Shown here: in pieces, positions 11,922 to 21,278 of the stretch
How positions within the stretch are numbered: the first letter of the stretch is position 1
Layout of the letters: every line of letters begins with the position of its first letter
From: Halopseudomonas pertucinogena
GTDB lineage: Bacteria > Pseudomonadota > Gammaproteobacteria > Pseudomonadales > Pseudomonadaceae
Direction: 5' to 3'
DNA: 64,000 nt
Assembly: GCF_014646575.1 (NCBI RefSeq)
Contig: NZ_BMNN01000001.1
Coordinates: forward strand, 992,001 to 1,056,000
Position numbers and translations under genes: made by a program
The notes under the pieces: model-generated
The model's database searches: none
Seen by the model: only the letters and a program-made list of their open reading frames with translations
What the model was told of the DNA's origin: nothing

Positions 11922-12167
11922 ATGCTGTGGCTGATAACCTTTGCGGCAATGCTCTTGTGCGTGGCGGCGATGGCCGTCGGCGTCATGGCCGGTCGCAAGC
12001 CCATCGCGGGGTCCTGCGGAGGCATGGGCGCTGCAGGTATTGACGGCAGCTGTGCCGTCTGCGGCGGCAACCCCGACAAATGTGAAGAAACGAAACAGGA
12101 ACCCGGTGCGCAGGGCAGCGCGGTTTTTTACGATGCTACTGACAATGACAATAGAAACGCCAAGTAA
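11922..12167 (+). CDS. nqrM: Na+-NQR maturation protein NqrM (DUF539)
   Basis: 81-residue protein with one N-terminal membrane helix and four cysteines in the pattern GSCGG...GSCAVCGGNPDKC. NqrM of this type is required for assembly of active Na+-NQR, probably by delivering iron for the NqrD/NqrE centre. It starts three bases after apbE and completes the operon: six structural genes plus both dedicated maturation factors. Confidence 0.93.
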   Translation: MLWLITFAAMLLCVAAMAVGVMAGRKPIAGSCGGMGAAGIDGSCAVCGGNPDKCEETKQEPGAQGSAVFYDATDNDNRNAK

Positions 12168-12222
12168 AGAGGTATGAACCGGGGTATCCACTTATCTGGA
12201 AACCGTACAGGAAAGAATGTGA

Positions 12223-13620
12223 ATGGCTGTGTACAACTATGATGTGGTGGTGCTGGGCGCAGGCCCGGCGGGTGAGGGCGCTGCGGTCAATGCAGCAAAG
12301 CTCGGCAAGAGAGTGGCCGTGGTCGAGGACCGCGACATGGTGGGCGGTAATTGCGTGCACCTGGGCACCATCCCTTCCAAGGCGCTGCGCTATTCGGTCA
12401 AGCAGATCATTCAGTTCAACACCAACCCGATCTTCCGCACCGTGTCCGAACCGGTGGACTTCTCCTTCCCCGACGTGCTCAACAGCGCCGAGAAGGTGAT
12501 CAGTCGCCAGGTACGCTCGCGTCACAGTTATTACGCGCGCAACCGTATCGACCTGTTCTACGGCAAGGGGAGCTTTGCCGACAGCAACACCGTGGAACTG
12601 GTCAACCGCGAGGGCGCGGTGGATCGGCTGATCGCCCGGGAATTCATCATCGCCACCGGCTCGCGGCCTTATCGCCCCGCGGATATCGACTTCAACCATC
12701 CGCGCATCTATGACAGCGATACCATTCTCAAGCTCAACCACACGCCGCGCACGCTGATCATCTATGGCGCCGGGGTGATCGGTTGCGAGTATGCGTCGAT
12801 CTTCTGTGGACTGGGAGTCAAGGTCGACCTGATTCACAACCGTGATCGGCTGCTGAGTTTCCTGGATGACGAGATTTCCGACGCGTTGAGCTATCACCTG
12901 CGCAACAACATGGCGCTGATCCGCAACAACGAAGAGTACGAGAAGATCGAGGGGCTCAAGGACGGCGGCGTAGTGCTGTATCTCAAGTCCGGCAAGAAGA
13001 TCAAGGCCGATGCGCTGCTGTGGTGCAACGGGCGTACCGGCAACACCGACGGCCTGGGCCTGGAGAACATCGGGTTGAAAGCCAATAGTCGGGGTCAGTT
13101 GTCGGTGGACGAGCATTATCGCACCGAGGTCCCCAATATCTATGCGGCTGGCGATGTGATCGGCTGGCCGAGCCTGGCCAGTGCGGCGTTTGACCAGGGG
13201 CGTTCGGTGGCCGGTAATATCGTCGAGAACGACAGCTGGCGTTTCGTGGACGACGTCCCCACTGGTATCTACACCATTCCGGAGATCAGTTCGCTGGGCA
13301 AGACCGAGCGGGAGCTGACCGCCGACAAGGTTCCCTACGAGGTTGGCCAGGCGTTCTTCAAGAACACCGCGCGGGCACAGATCAGTGGCGAACCGGTCGG
13401 GATGCTGAAGATCCTGTTCCACCGCGAGACGCTGCAGGTGCTGGGTATTCACTGCTTCGGTGACCAGGCGTCGGAGATCGTACATATCGGCCAGGCCATC
13501 ATGAACCAGAAGGGTGAGGCCAATACCATCAAGTATTTCGTCAACACCACCTTCAACTACCCGACCATGGCCGAAGCCTACCGGGTAGCGGCGCTGGATG
13601 GGTTGGGGCGGTTGTTCTGA
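12223..13620 (+). CDS. sthA: Soluble pyridine nucleotide transhydrogenase
   Basis: 465-residue flavoprotein of the disulfide-reductase family, with FAD motif [14 protein letters not shown] and second Rossmann motif [14 protein letters not shown]. The active-site segment reads [13 protein letters not shown]: the second redox cysteine of dihydrolipoamide dehydrogenase is a threonine. This is diagnostic of Sth, which exchanges reducing equivalents between NADPH and NAD+ without a disulfide. AGGAA precedes the ATG. It follows nqrM by 55 bases, in the same order as in related pseudomonads. Confidence 0.96.
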   Translation: MAVYNYDVVVLGAGPAGEGAAVNAAKLGKRVAVVEDRDMVGGNCVHLGTIPSKALRYSVKQIIQFNTNPIFRTVSEPVDFSFPDVLNSAEKVISRQVRSRHSYYARNRIDLFYGKGSFADSNTVELVNREGAVDRLIAREFIIATGSRPYRPADIDFNHPRIYDSDTILKLNHTPRTLIIYGAGVIGCEYASIFCGLGVKVDLIHNRDRLLSFLDDEISDALSYHLRNNMALIRNNEEYEKIEGLKDGGVVLYLKSGKKIKADALLWCNGRTGNTDGLGLENIGLKANSRGQLSVDEHYRTEVPNIYAAGDVIGWPSLASAAFDQGRSVAGNIVENDSWRFVDDVPTGIYTIPEISSLGKTERELTADKVPYEVGQAFFKNTARAQISGEPVGMLKILFHRETLQVLGIHCFGDQASEIVHIGQAIMNQKGEANTIKYFVNTTFNYPTMAEAYRVAALDGLGRLF

Positions 13621-13675
13621 GTCGGCCCCAGGCTCACTCTGTGTCTGAACGTGGCGGCGAGGATCGTGCAGCCTC

Positions 13676-13778
13676 TGCGCTGGTACGCCCCTGCTACGAC
13701 ACGCGGTGAATACGTCCCTGTAGGCTCGTTGATGACATCCCTGTCATCAAACGGTCGTATCAGGGGCGTACCAGCGCA
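13676..13778 (-). repeat. Structured repeat copy 1 (minus orientation)
   Basis: A 103-base element bounded by 25-base inverted arms (13676-13700 and 13754-13778) with one mismatch. Inside is a perfect seven-base hairpin GATGACA/TGTCATC (13731-13748) and a smaller TACG/TGTA hairpin. Read on the minus strand, its core (13709-13728) is CGAGCCTACAGGGACGTATT, closely matching copy 2. It lies between converging sth and the phosphodiesterase gene, so it could terminate both transcripts. Confidence 0.8.
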
Positions 13779-13840
13779 ACGGTGCGAGTTAGGAGTTGTT
13801 GAGGGTTCTCTCTGGCAGTAGTTGTGAAGCGTCCCGGCGG

Positions 13841-13941
13841 GCTGGGGGGCAGGGTCGTGCCGACCGTCGGTTGTCATGGATGACAACCGCGAGCTTACAT
13901 GGATGTACTTGCAGCGTGTCGGCACGACTCTGCACCCCAGC
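13841..13941 (+). repeat. Structured repeat copy 2 (plus orientation)
   Basis: A 101-base element with 24-base inverted arms (13841-13864 and 13918-13941; two mismatches, one a possible G-T pair). Inside are a perfect eight-base hairpin GGTTGTCA/TGACAACC with loop TGGA (13869-13888) and a five-base TACAT/ATGTA hairpin. Its core CGAGCTTACATGGATGTACT (13890-13909) matches copy 1 at 16 of 20 positions in the opposite orientation. GCGTGTCG is also shared. Confidence 0.8.
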
Positions 13942-13997
13942 ACGGCCTTGCGCGGACTGGTAGCCACTTCTGCGGGCGCTGAACCCTGACTAGCAAC

Positions 13998-14717
13998 TCA
14001 GCTGTCAAGCACCGTCACTGCCAGCTGGGGCACGTCCGTTATCAGACTATCCACCCCCATATCCCGCAACTTCAGCATCAACCCCGGATCATTGACCGTC
14101 CAGACCGAGACATGCAGGCCGTGGCGCTGTGCCTGGGCTATGCGGGCCGGGGTGCAGAGCTTCCAGCTCAGTGCCAGGAAGCGGCATTGATAGCGCAGGG
14201 CGCTCTTGACCGGATCGAGGATGCCATGCTCTTCCACCAGACCGGTGGGCAGCGGGCAGCGTGTGTCCCTGGCATGGCGCAGCAGATGGCGACTGGCCGA
14301 GGTGATCACTACCTTGTCCTGCAGCTGGTAGCGGTCCACCAGTTGCATGATCGCCTCCAGCACGGGACCAGCCTGTGCGCGGGAGCCGCTCTTGACTTCC
14401 AGCTGATAGTGCTCGAATTGCGGAAACGCCTGAAACAGCTGCTCCAGGGTGGGAATCGGGCAGGGTTGTTCCCAGCCGGACAGGCCGAGGCGGGCGTCCA
14501 GACGGGTCAGTTGTTCGGCGGTATGGCGCGCCACCTTGCCCCTGATCCCGGTGGTGCGCTGCAGGGTCGGGTCGTGGATCACCATCAGCTGGTGGTCAGC
14601 GGACAGGTGCAGGTCCAGCTCCACCCGTGTGACACCGGCCTGCAGCGCCTTGTCAAAGCTCGCCAGGGTGTTTTCCGGCGCCTCGCCACGGGCGCCCCGG
14701 TGACCGTATATGAGCAT
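13998..14717 (-). CDS. Glycerophosphodiester phosphodiesterase family protein
   Basis: 239 residues of the GDPD TIM-barrel family. The catalytic HR...E...N signature is at the start (GHRGARGEAPENTLASF), followed by the metal-binding VELDLHLS and the second histidine in VIHDPTL. LEVKSG carries another metal ligand. It has no signal peptide, so it should be cytoplasmic and split glycerophosphodiesters to glycerol-3-phosphate and an alcohol, like UgpQ. It is the last gene of a minus-strand group with the two upstream genes. Confidence 0.9.
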   Translation of the reverse strand: MLIYGHRGARGEAPENTLASFDKALQAGVTRVELDLHLSADHQLMVIHDPTLQRTTGIRGKVARHTAEQLTRLDARLGLSGWEQPCPIPTLEQLFQAFPQFEHYQLEVKSGSRAQAGPVLEAIMQLVDRYQLQDKVVITSASRHLLRHARDTRCPLPTGLVEEHGILDPVKSALRYQCRFLALSWKLCTPARIAQAQRHGLHVSVWTVNDPGLMLKLRDMGVDSLITDVPQLAVTVLDS

Positions 14718-14725
14718 GCGGCTCC

Positions 14726-15016
14726 TCAGTTGCTGCGCTTGTGGTGGCGGACAGCGTGCACCACGTGGTCGTACTCGAAGTACACACTGAAGCCGGGGTA
14801 GTCCCAGCGGGTGATGGGCGGTTGGCCCACGGCAGCGTGCCGGGTAGCCGGCTCGCCATATTGACGCTGGACCTGTCCGGTACTCGCTCCTCTCTGTGGC
14901 AGACGCTGCTGCTGGTCTGCGGCCTGCTGTCCCACAGGTATGGTCAGGGTATCAGCTTGCAGGTTGCCGGCTGCCAGCAGCGCGCCGGCCAGGGTCAGAG
15001 GCAGGAGATATTTCAT
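14726..15016 (-). CDS. Small exported protein of unknown function
   Basis: 96 residues: signal peptide MKYLLPLTLAGALLAAGNLQA, a Gln-rich stretch, then a short domain with QYGEP, PPITRWDY and FSVYFEYDHVVHAV. I recall similar small proteins in pseudomonads but know no function. The start codon overlaps the stop of the PilZ gene (ATGA), and the phosphodiesterase gene follows nine bases later, so all three are probably one transcript. The tail looks like a small beta domain that may act as a periplasmic binding or assembly module. Confidence 0.75.
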   Translation of the reverse strand: MKYLLPLTLAGALLAAGNLQADTLTIPVGQQAADQQQRLPQRGASTGQVQRQYGEPATRHAAVGQPPITRWDYPGFSVYFEYDHVVHAVRHHKRSN

Positions 15017-15600
15017 GTCGATGTCCTTTCGTTATGTTTTGCAGCACGGATTTCCTGTGCCTGTTTCTGCACGACATATCTGCCCAGCAGGTGGCGCTGG
15101 GCGTCGTTATCGTGGTGGAAGCTTACCTGTATCCGGTATTGCCCGGAAGTCGGATCCCGGACGCAGTCGGCAATTTGCGCAACGGTTGCAATGCCTGATG
15201 CGGTAGACAGCAGCAATCGCAGGGCGATCCAGTGGCCCGGTTGCAAGGGACTGTCGGCGGGAAAGGTCAGCCCAGCTTCACTGAGAATGACCGGCACCGG
15301 CTCGCCCATGTTTTCCGCAAGCTGCAGCGCGACCGCTTCGCCCAGCAGATCGAGGCGCTTGCCGAAGTTTCTCAGGCAAGCCGCCAACGCCCGGTCCCGT
15401 TCGCCGATCTGACGCAGCAGATGCTGCGATTCGTGATCAAGCAACTGAAGCTCGCCCAGCAGGCCGAGCAGGGGAGAGCCCTCAGGAAGCGGGGGCGACC
15501 GATCAGCTGCCGGAGCGTCGATCAGCTGATAATCCAGCGCCAGCCGATCCCTGAGCTGGTAGAAACCGGCATGCACATCGGTGGGAACATCTGGTTGCAT
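15013..15600 (-). CDS. PilZ-domain protein (PA2989-like)
   Basis: 195 residues. The N-terminal half is largely helical with Leu-rich heptad spacing (about 40-95). The C-terminal half resembles an atypical PilZ barrel (FPADSPLQPGHWIALRLLL, IQVSFHHDNDAQRHLLGRYVVQKQ). By position and length it corresponds to P. aeruginosa PA2989, one of the listed PilZ proteins of that genome, as recalled. The canonical RxxxR and D/NxSxxG cyclic-di-GMP motifs are not obvious, so direct binding is uncertain. It heads the minus-strand operon with the exported protein and the phosphodiesterase. Confidence 0.75.
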   Translation of the reverse strand: MQPDVPTDVHAGFYQLRDRLALDYQLIDAPAADRSPPLPEGSPLLGLLGELQLLDHESQHLLRQIGERDRALAACLRNFGKRLDLLGEAVALQLAENMGEPVPVILSEAGLTFPADSPLQPGHWIALRLLLSTASGIATVAQIADCVRDPTSGQYRIQVSFHHDNDAQRHLLGRYVVQKQAQEIRAAKHNERTST

Positions 15601-15698
15601 GACATCAGACCTTGCTGGTTTACCGAAGCCGGTTTCAGTGTAACATGTGCAGCCGAACAGCCATTCATCGGGATAGCCCCTCAGGTAGCTGCCACTCC

Positions 15699-16943
15699 AT
15701 GTTCAGACCCTTACCGTTTTTTGTCGGGCTGCGCTATACGCGGGCCAAGCGTCGCAATCATTTCATCTCCTTCATTTCACTCATCTCCATGCTTGGCCTG
15801 ACCCTGGGCGTGCTGGTCATGATTCTGGTGCTGTCGGTCATGAACGGCTTCGACCGGGAGCTGCGCACCCGCATTCTCGGCATGGTCCCGCACGCCAGCA
15901 TCAATGGCTACCAGCCGATCGAGGACTGGCGCAGCCTGGCCGATCAGCTGGAGCAGCACCCGCAGGTGGTGGGTGCCGCGCCCTTCATCCAGATGCAGGG
16001 CATGCTCACCCACAACGGCGTGGTGGCGCCGGTGCTGGCCAGCGGCATAGACCCGGAGGCCGAACAGCGCGTGTCCATCATTGGTGAGCACATGCAGTCC
16101 GGCACCCTGGAGGCTCTGCGGGAGGGCGAGTTCGGCATCATCATCGGCGAGCTGATTGCCCGGCGGTTCAACGTGCAGCCCGGTGACAAGCTGACCTTTG
16201 TCATGCCGGAGGCGTCGGTCACGCCGGCGGGGGTCTTTCCGCGGCTCAAGCGCTTCCATGTGGTCGGGGTGTTCAAGGTGGGTGCGGAGCTGGACGGCTC
16301 GCTGGCCATGGTGCATGTCGCCGATGCGGCCCGCCTGAGTCGCTGGCAGCCGGGCCAGGTGCAGGGCGTGCGCCTGCAGCTGGAGGACCTGTTCCAGGCG
16401 CCGCAGGTAGCATGGGACCTGGTGACCCGGCTGCCGGGTGATTACTATGCCCAGGACTGGACGCGCAGCCACGGCAACCTGTTCGCTGCCATCCGCATGG
16501 AGAAGACCATGATCGGTCTGCTGCTGCTGCTCATCATCGCCGTGGCGGCCTTCAACATCATCTCGACGCTGGTGATGGTGGTGACTGACAAGAAGGCTGA
16601 CATTGCCATTCTGCGGACGCTGGGGGCATCGCCCGGTACCATCATGGGCATTTTCATGGTCCAGGGCTCGGTCATCGGTGTGGTCGGAACTATCGCCGGC
16701 GGTGTGCTTGGCGTGCTGGCGGCGCTCAATGTCTCGGCCATGGTGGCCGGACTCGAGCGGTTGCTCGGGACCCAGTTTCTCAGTTCCGATGTGTACTTCA
16801 TCAGTTATCTGCCGTCCCAATTGATCTGGACGGACGTCATCATCATCTGCGGCACCGCGCTGGGCATGAGCTTCCTTGCAACGCTCTATCCGGCCTGGCG
16901 GGCATCGCGTACCGAGCCGGCGGAGGCATTGCGTTATGACTGA
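15699..16943 (+). CDS. lolC: Lipoprotein-releasing system permease, LolC/LolF type
   Basis: 414 residues, starting [13 protein letters not shown]. Layout: one membrane helix near 25-50, a large periplasmic domain, then three C-terminal helices including [16 protein letters not shown] and the coupling segment [16 protein letters not shown]. The Hook-like loop ([13 protein letters not shown]) that recruits LolA resembles LolC. With LolD the permease extracts outer-membrane lipoproteins from the inner membrane. It overlaps lolD by eight bases. Related genomes have a second permease, lolE, after lolD; here the next gene is a convergent DUF2062 gene. An in-frame upstream start at 15612 would add a non-homologous leader. 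Confidence 0.92.
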   Translation: MFRPLPFFVGLRYTRAKRRNHFISFISLISMLGLTLGVLVMILVLSVMNGFDRELRTRILGMVPHASINGYQPIEDWRSLADQLEQHPQVVGAAPFIQMQGMLTHNGVVAPVLASGIDPEAEQRVSIIGEHMQSGTLEALREGEFGIIIGELIARRFNVQPGDKLTFVMPEASVTPAGVFPRLKRFHVVGVFKVGAELDGSLAMVHVADAARLSRWQPGQVQGVRLQLEDLFQAPQVAWDLVTRLPGDYYAQDWTRSHGNLFAAIRMEKTMIGLLLLLIIAVAAFNIISTLVMVVTDKKADIAILRTLGASPGTIMGIFMVQGSVIGVVGTIAGGVLGVLAALNVSAMVAGLERLLGTQFLSSDVYFISYLPSQLIWTDVIIICGTALGMSFLATLYPAWRASRTEPAEALRYD

Positions 16944-17622
16944 TCTGGTTCTGGAGTGCCGCAAGCTGGGCAAGGAGTATGCCGTCGGGCCGCAGAGCCT
17001 GAGGGTGCTGGATGAAGTGGACCTGCGTCTGCGCGCCGGCGAACGGGTGGCCATCGTCGGCAGTTCCGGTTCAGGCAAGACTACGCTGCTGAACATGCTG
17101 GGCGGGCTCGACACGCCTACCCGGGGTGAGGTCTGGCTGGCTGGCCATCAGATGTCAGCGCTGAAGGAGTCGGAGCGGGGCAGGATGCGCAACACCGAGC
17201 TGGGTTTCGTCTACCAATTCCATCATCTGCTGGCGGAATTCACCGCCCTTGAGAACGTCTGCATGCCGCTGCTCATCGGTTCCACGCCGATAGCAGAGGC
17301 ACGTCAGCGGGGCATGGCGATGCTCGAGCGCGTGGGCCTGGCAGCCCGTGCCGGACACAAGCCGGCGGAGCTTTCCGGGGGCGAGCGACAGCGGGTGGCG
17401 ATTGCACGGGCGCTGATCAACGAACCGGCCTGTGTCCTGCTTGATGAACCGACAGGCAACCTCGACCAGCATACCGCCCGCAGCGTGCAGCAACTGATCC
17501 TGGAGCTCAGTCAGCGGCTGCAGACGGCGTTTCTGGTGGTCACCCACGATCTGGATCTGGCTGCGCAGATGGACCGGGCCCTGACCCTCAGCGAGGGCCG
17601 GCTGGTCGAGCGCCAGTTGTAA
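16936..17622 (+). CDS. lolD: Lipoprotein-releasing system ATP-binding protein
   Basis: 228-residue ABC ATPase: Walker [10 protein letters not shown] near residue 42, signature [15 protein letters not shown], Walker [13 protein letters not shown] and the switch histidine in VVTHDLDLA. It powers lipoprotein release by the Lol permease encoded immediately upstream. The ATG at 16936 lies within the end of lolC, giving an eight-base overlap. It belongs to the MacB/FtsE/LolD class, and the neighbouring permease fixes the identity. Confidence 0.95.
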   Translation: MTDLVLECRKLGKEYAVGPQSLRVLDEVDLRLRAGERVAIVGSSGSGKTTLLNMLGGLDTPTRGEVWLAGHQMSALKESERGRMRNTELGFVYQFHHLLAEFTALENVCMPLLIGSTPIAEARQRGMAMLERVGLAARAGHKPAELSGGERQRVAIARALINEPACVLLDEPTGNLDQHTARSVQQLILELSQRLQTAFLVVTHDLDLAAQMDRALTLSEGRLVERQL

Positions 17623-17639
17623 TCCCCTCAGGACTGGCG
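17611..17639. terminator. Convergent hairpin between lolD and the DUF2062 gene
   Basis: Seven-base inverted repeat CGCCAGT/ACTGGCG spanning both stop codons, which are separated by only five bases. It has no T-run, so it is a weak candidate bidirectional terminator. Confidence 0.35.
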
Positions 17640-18152
17640 ACGGCGTCGCAATTTGCGACGCTTCCAGTTGCGCGCTACCCACAAACGCCAATACAACAGT
17701 GTGCCGAAATAGCCGATGCCGGCTGCGGCCACCCCGGTCAGCAGTGACCCCACCAGCATGGGTTGCCAGATATGCTGGATTTCGCTGGTCAGCCAGGCAA
17801 TCGACAGTTCCATCGGCATGCTGCGCTCGGGAGCGCCGAGCAGCAGGGTGCCGATCTTGTACTGGGCGAAGAACACCGGCGGCATGGTGATCGGGTTGGT
17901 CAACCAGACCAGACCCACCGAGATCGGCAGGTTGGCGCGCACCATCACCGCAAGGAACGCCGAGACCAGCATCTGCATGGGAATCGGCAGCATGGCCGTA
18001 AAGAGGCCGCAGGCCATCGCTCGCGCGACGCTGTGGCGGGTGATATGCCACAGGTTCGGATCATGCAGGATACTCCCCAGAAAACGCAGTGACCTGGTGC
18101 GTTTGATCCGTTCCGGGTTGGGCATGTAGCGCTTGAGTAGCTGACGTGGCAT
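17628..18152 (-). CDS. DUF2062 family membrane protein
   Basis: 174 residues from MPRQLLKRYMPNPER, with three or four hydrophobic segments. The DUF2062 signature surrounds ARAMACGLFTAMLPIPMQM and GLVWLTNPITMPPVFFAQY. The function is unknown; the family is widespread in proteobacteria and usually sits near comEC, as here. It has a basic C-terminus (KRRKLRRRRQ) facing the cytoplasm. An ATG at 18206 would add 18 residues, but homologues start at MPR. Confidence 0.82.
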   Translation of the reverse strand: MPRQLLKRYMPNPERIKRTRSLRFLGSILHDPNLWHITRHSVARAMACGLFTAMLPIPMQMLVSAFLAVMVRANLPISVGLVWLTNPITMPPVFFAQYKIGTLLLGAPERSMPMELSIAWLTSEIQHIWQPMLVGSLLTGVAAAGIGYFGTLLYWRLWVARNWKRRKLRRRRQS

Positions 18153-18250
18153 CGCGGGTGTTCGGGGTGGCAGGTAAATGTCGATTATGCCCCCAATAGG
18201 TATCAAGGACTACCCGGGCTCACGGAAAATGGAAACGGGATAATTCATAC

Positions 18251-20539
18251 ATGGTGGTGCCGCTGCTCCTGGCCGCGCTGATCGCGGGCATGCTCATCCC
18301 GCTGCTGTGGTCGGAACTGCCGCCCTGGTGGGTGGTGGCCCTGCCGCTGGTGGCAGCGCCTGTGGCGTGGCGGTTTCGCCCGGTACGCTGGCTGGTGGCC
18401 GCCAATATCGGGCTGCTCTGGGCCTGCCTGTATCATCAGCAACTGCTCGCCGAACGGTTATCCCCGGAGCTGGACGGCAGTCGGATGCTGGTCACCGCAC
18501 GGGTGAGCGGGTTGCCCGAGGCCACCGAAACCGGATGGCGGTTCGAGCTGGAGCAGGCCAGGGCGGTCGAGGCGGGCGCGCCGCTGCCGAAGATCCGCGC
18601 GCACTGGTTCGAGGGCCAGCCGGTCAGCCCGGGGGAGCTCTGGCAATTCGAGATGACACTGCGACGCCCGGCGGGCATGGCCAATCCCGGCGGATTCGAT
18701 TACGAAGCCTGGCTGTATGCCCAGGGCATCGGCGCGCTGGGCAGCATCCGCAGTGCACAGCGCATCGACGATGACACACTCCCAGCCGGCATCAGCCGAC
18801 TGCGCCATGAAATCCGCCACCAGCTCACTGTTGCACTGGCCGACCAGCGCGGCGGGGAGCGCTTGGTTGCGCTTATCGTCGGGGACAAGAGCGTGCTCAG
18901 CAGGGAGGACTGGCTGAGCCTGCAGGCCACAGGTACCGCCCACCTGATGGTCATTTCGGGGCTGCATGTCGGCATGCTGGCCGCCGCCGTCTTCGGGATG
19001 ATCATGCTGCTCGGGCGCAGTGGTCTGCTGGTGTGGCCCTGGCCCAGACTGTGGCTGGCCATCCCCCTGGTGATCAGCGTTGCAGCGTTGTATTCCCTGC
19101 TGGCCGGGTTCGAAGTGCCGGTGCAGCGTGCGCTGCTGATGATCAGTCTCGGATTGCTCATCCAGCTGCTGTATCGGCAGCCGGGCCTGTGGACTTTCTG
19201 GCTGATCGCCTTTGCGGCAGTGGTGGCCTACAATCCGGCGGCGCCGCTGCGGGCAGGGTTCTGGTTATCGTTCATGGCGGTGGGTATGTTGCTGTTCGGC
19301 ATGGGCGGCCGTCTTGCCGGGCGCAGCCTGTGGTCGCGCTGGGGGCGCGCGCAGTGGGTGGTGTTCATCGGGCTCTGGCCCTGGTTGCTGCATTGGTCGA
19401 TGCCGGCCAGTCTCAGTTCACCGCTGGCCAATATCGTTGCCATTCCCTGGGTCAGCCTGCTGGTGGTGCCACTGGCGATGCTCGGGACTGTCATCCAGCT
19501 CGCTTTCGACTGGCCATGGCTGGTGCAGGCAGCGGCGCTGCTGCTTGATTGGCTGTTCGTCGGGCTGGAGTGGTTCGCACAGCTGCGTCAGGCAGAGCGG
19601 CTGGCCTATCCGGGGTGGGCCGGCTTCGTGCTGGGACTGGCCGGGGTGGTGGCCCTGCTCAGCCCGCTAGCACGGCTGGTCTGGCTGCCTGCGCTGGCCT
19701 GCACGCTGGCGATGCTGATGCCGCCGCAGCCGCGGCCGGCGCCAGGACAGCTATGGGTAACAGTGCTGGACGTGGGGCAGGGGTTGTCGGTGCTGCTGCA
19801 GACGGGAGAACATGATCTGCTCTACGATACCGGTGCGCGCTTTGCCAGCGGCTTCGACCTGGGCGAGGCGGTGGTGCATCCGGCGCTGCTGGCGCTGGGC
19901 GTGCGCAAGCTGGATAGGCTGTTGATCAGCCACGCCGACAATGACCATGCCGGAGGCGCGCCCTTCATCGCCGAACACCTGCCGGTGTCGCTGGTTCTCG
20001 CCGGCCAGGTGGCGGATCAGGATCCGCGTCTTGATGTGCAGCCCTGTGTGGTGGGGCAGAGCTGGGAGTGGGACGGTGTACGCTTCGATATACTGCACAG
20101 CCCGCCGCCGCCGGCTACGCCGAATGAGCAATCCTGTGTACTGCGTGCCAGTACCGCAGGGGGGGCGGTGTTGCTGCCCGGGGACGTGGGCATCCGCGGG
20201 GAGTACCAGATGCTCGCCGGGGAGCTGGCCGCTGATGTGCTGCTGGCACCCCATCATGGGAGCCGCAGCTCGTCGTCCTACGCCTTCATCCGGGCGGTGA
20301 AACCGCGCTGGGTGGTGTTCAGCGCGGCTCGACACAGCCAATATGGACATCCCCATCCGCAGGTTGTGGAACGATACCGCGAACTGGAGGCCGAACCGGT
20401 TTATACTGCGACCGCCGGAGCGATACGCTATGTCCTGGATGACGCAGGGAAGACCCGTCAGGCCTGGGCCTGGCGCGAGCATGCACGACGCTTCTGGCAT
20501 GAAGATCGGGTTGCCGGCAGGTCGACGCGGGAGCGTTGA
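18251..20539 (+). CDS. comEC: DNA internalization protein ComEC/Rec2
   Basis: 762 residues. An N-terminal DUF4131-like segment is followed by a competence domain of about ten membrane helices (the ISGLHVGMLA motif near 235 is typical). A C-terminal metallo-beta-lactamase-like domain has LDVGQGLSVLL, ISHADNDHAGG and LLAPHHGSRSS. ComEC forms the inner-membrane channel for single-stranded DNA in natural transformation. All expected parts are present and intact, so uptake could be functional; no other competence gene is in the window except pilZ. Confidence 0.94.
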   Translation: MVVPLLLAALIAGMLIPLLWSELPPWWVVALPLVAAPVAWRFRPVRWLVAANIGLLWACLYHQQLLAERLSPELDGSRMLVTARVSGLPEATETGWRFELEQARAVEAGAPLPKIRAHWFEGQPVSPGELWQFEMTLRRPAGMANPGGFDYEAWLYAQGIGALGSIRSAQRIDDDTLPAGISRLRHEIRHQLTVALADQRGGERLVALIVGDKSVLSREDWLSLQATGTAHLMVISGLHVGMLAAAVFGMIMLLGRSGLLVWPWPRLWLAIPLVISVAALYSLLAGFEVPVQRALLMISLGLLIQLLYRQPGLWTFWLIAFAAVVAYNPAAPLRAGFWLSFMAVGMLLFGMGGRLAGRSLWSRWGRAQWVVFIGLWPWLLHWSMPASLSSPLANIVAIPWVSLLVVPLAMLGTVIQLAFDWPWLVQAAALLLDWLFVGLEWFAQLRQAERLAYPGWAGFVLGLAGVVALLSPLARLVWLPALACTLAMLMPPQPRPAPGQLWVTVLDVGQGLSVLLQTGEHDLLYDTGARFASGFDLGEAVVHPALLALGVRKLDRLLISHADNDHAGGAPFIAEHLPVSLVLAGQVADQDPRLDVQPCVVGQSWEWDGVRFDILHSPPPPATPNEQSCVLRASTAGGAVLLPGDVGIRGEYQMLAGELAADVLLAPHHGSRSSSSYAFIRAVKPRWVVFSAARHSQYGHPHPQVVERYRELEAEPVYTATAGAIRYVLDDAGKTRQAWAWREHARRFWHEDRVAGRSTRER

Positions 20540-20582
20540 AGACTGGTAACCCTGATAAAGACCAAATCTGGAGGGAACGCCT

Positions 20583-21275
20583 GTGTGGGAACTGATCAAA
20601 GCCGGTGGTTGGCTGATGCTGCCGATCATTCTGTCGTCGGTAGTGGCCGCGGCTATTGTGCTGGAGCGTCTGTGGACGTTGCGTAGCGCCCGGGTGGCGC
20701 CACCCAACCTGGTTGGCCAGGCCTGGCGCTGGATCAAGGAAGGGCAGCTGGACGCCAACCGGCTGAAGAGCCTGCGGGCGGACTCTCCGCTTGGCGAGGT
20801 GCTGGCCGCCGGTCTGGCCAATGCCCGGCACGGCCGGGAAGTGATGAAGGAGGCCATCCAGGAAGCCGCCAGCAAGGTGATCCACGAGCTGGAGCGCTAC
20901 CTGAGCACGCTCGGCACCATCGCAGCCGTATCACCGCTGCTCGGTCTGCTGGGCACGGTCATCGGCATGATCGATGTATTCAATGCCGTCATGCTGCAGG
21001 GTACCGGTAACACCGCGGTGTTGGCCGGCGGTATCTCCAAGGCGCTGATCACCACGGCTGCCGGCCTGACAGTGGCCATTCCCGCCCTGTTCTTCCACCG
21101 CTTCCTGGTACGCCGGGTGGACGAGCTGGTAGTGGCCATGGAGCAGGAGGCCACCCGTCTGGTGGAAGTGGTACAGGGACAGCGCGAACCGGCTTTCAAT
21201 GGCAATGGCAATGGCGCCGCCGCAGTCGAAAAGCCCGCCCCGCGGCGGGCACCGGCACCGGCAAAAGGGAACTGA
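20583..21275 (+). CDS. exbB: MotA/TolQ/ExbB family proton channel protein
   Basis: 230 residues with three membrane helices: one at the N-terminus and two around VSPLLGLLGTVIGMIDVF and ALITTAAGLTVAIPALFF, the ion-channel segments of the family. The start is GTG at 20583 with GGAGG eight bases before it. It pairs with the ExbD-like gene three bases downstream. Neither TonB nor TolA is adjacent. The pair sits between comEC and lpxK, a fixed place in pseudomonads and relatives, suggesting an envelope role linked to lipid A, which is inference. The C-terminus is Asn/Gly- and Pro/Ala-rich. Confidence 0.92.
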   Translation: MWELIKAGGWLMLPIILSSVVAAAIVLERLWTLRSARVAPPNLVGQAWRWIKEGQLDANRLKSLRADSPLGEVLAAGLANARHGREVMKEAIQEAASKVIHELERYLSTLGTIAAVSPLLGLLGTVIGMIDVFNAVMLQGTGNTAVLAGGISKALITTAAGLTVAIPALFFHRFLVRRVDELVVAMEQEATRLVEVVQGQREPAFNGNGNGAAAVEKPAPRRAPAPAKGN

Positions 21276-21278
21276 GTC

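Noticed and set aside
13578-13967. Minus-strand frame of 129 codons after sth
   Set aside because: It spans both structured repeats and part of sth; the frame is incidental to the repeats.
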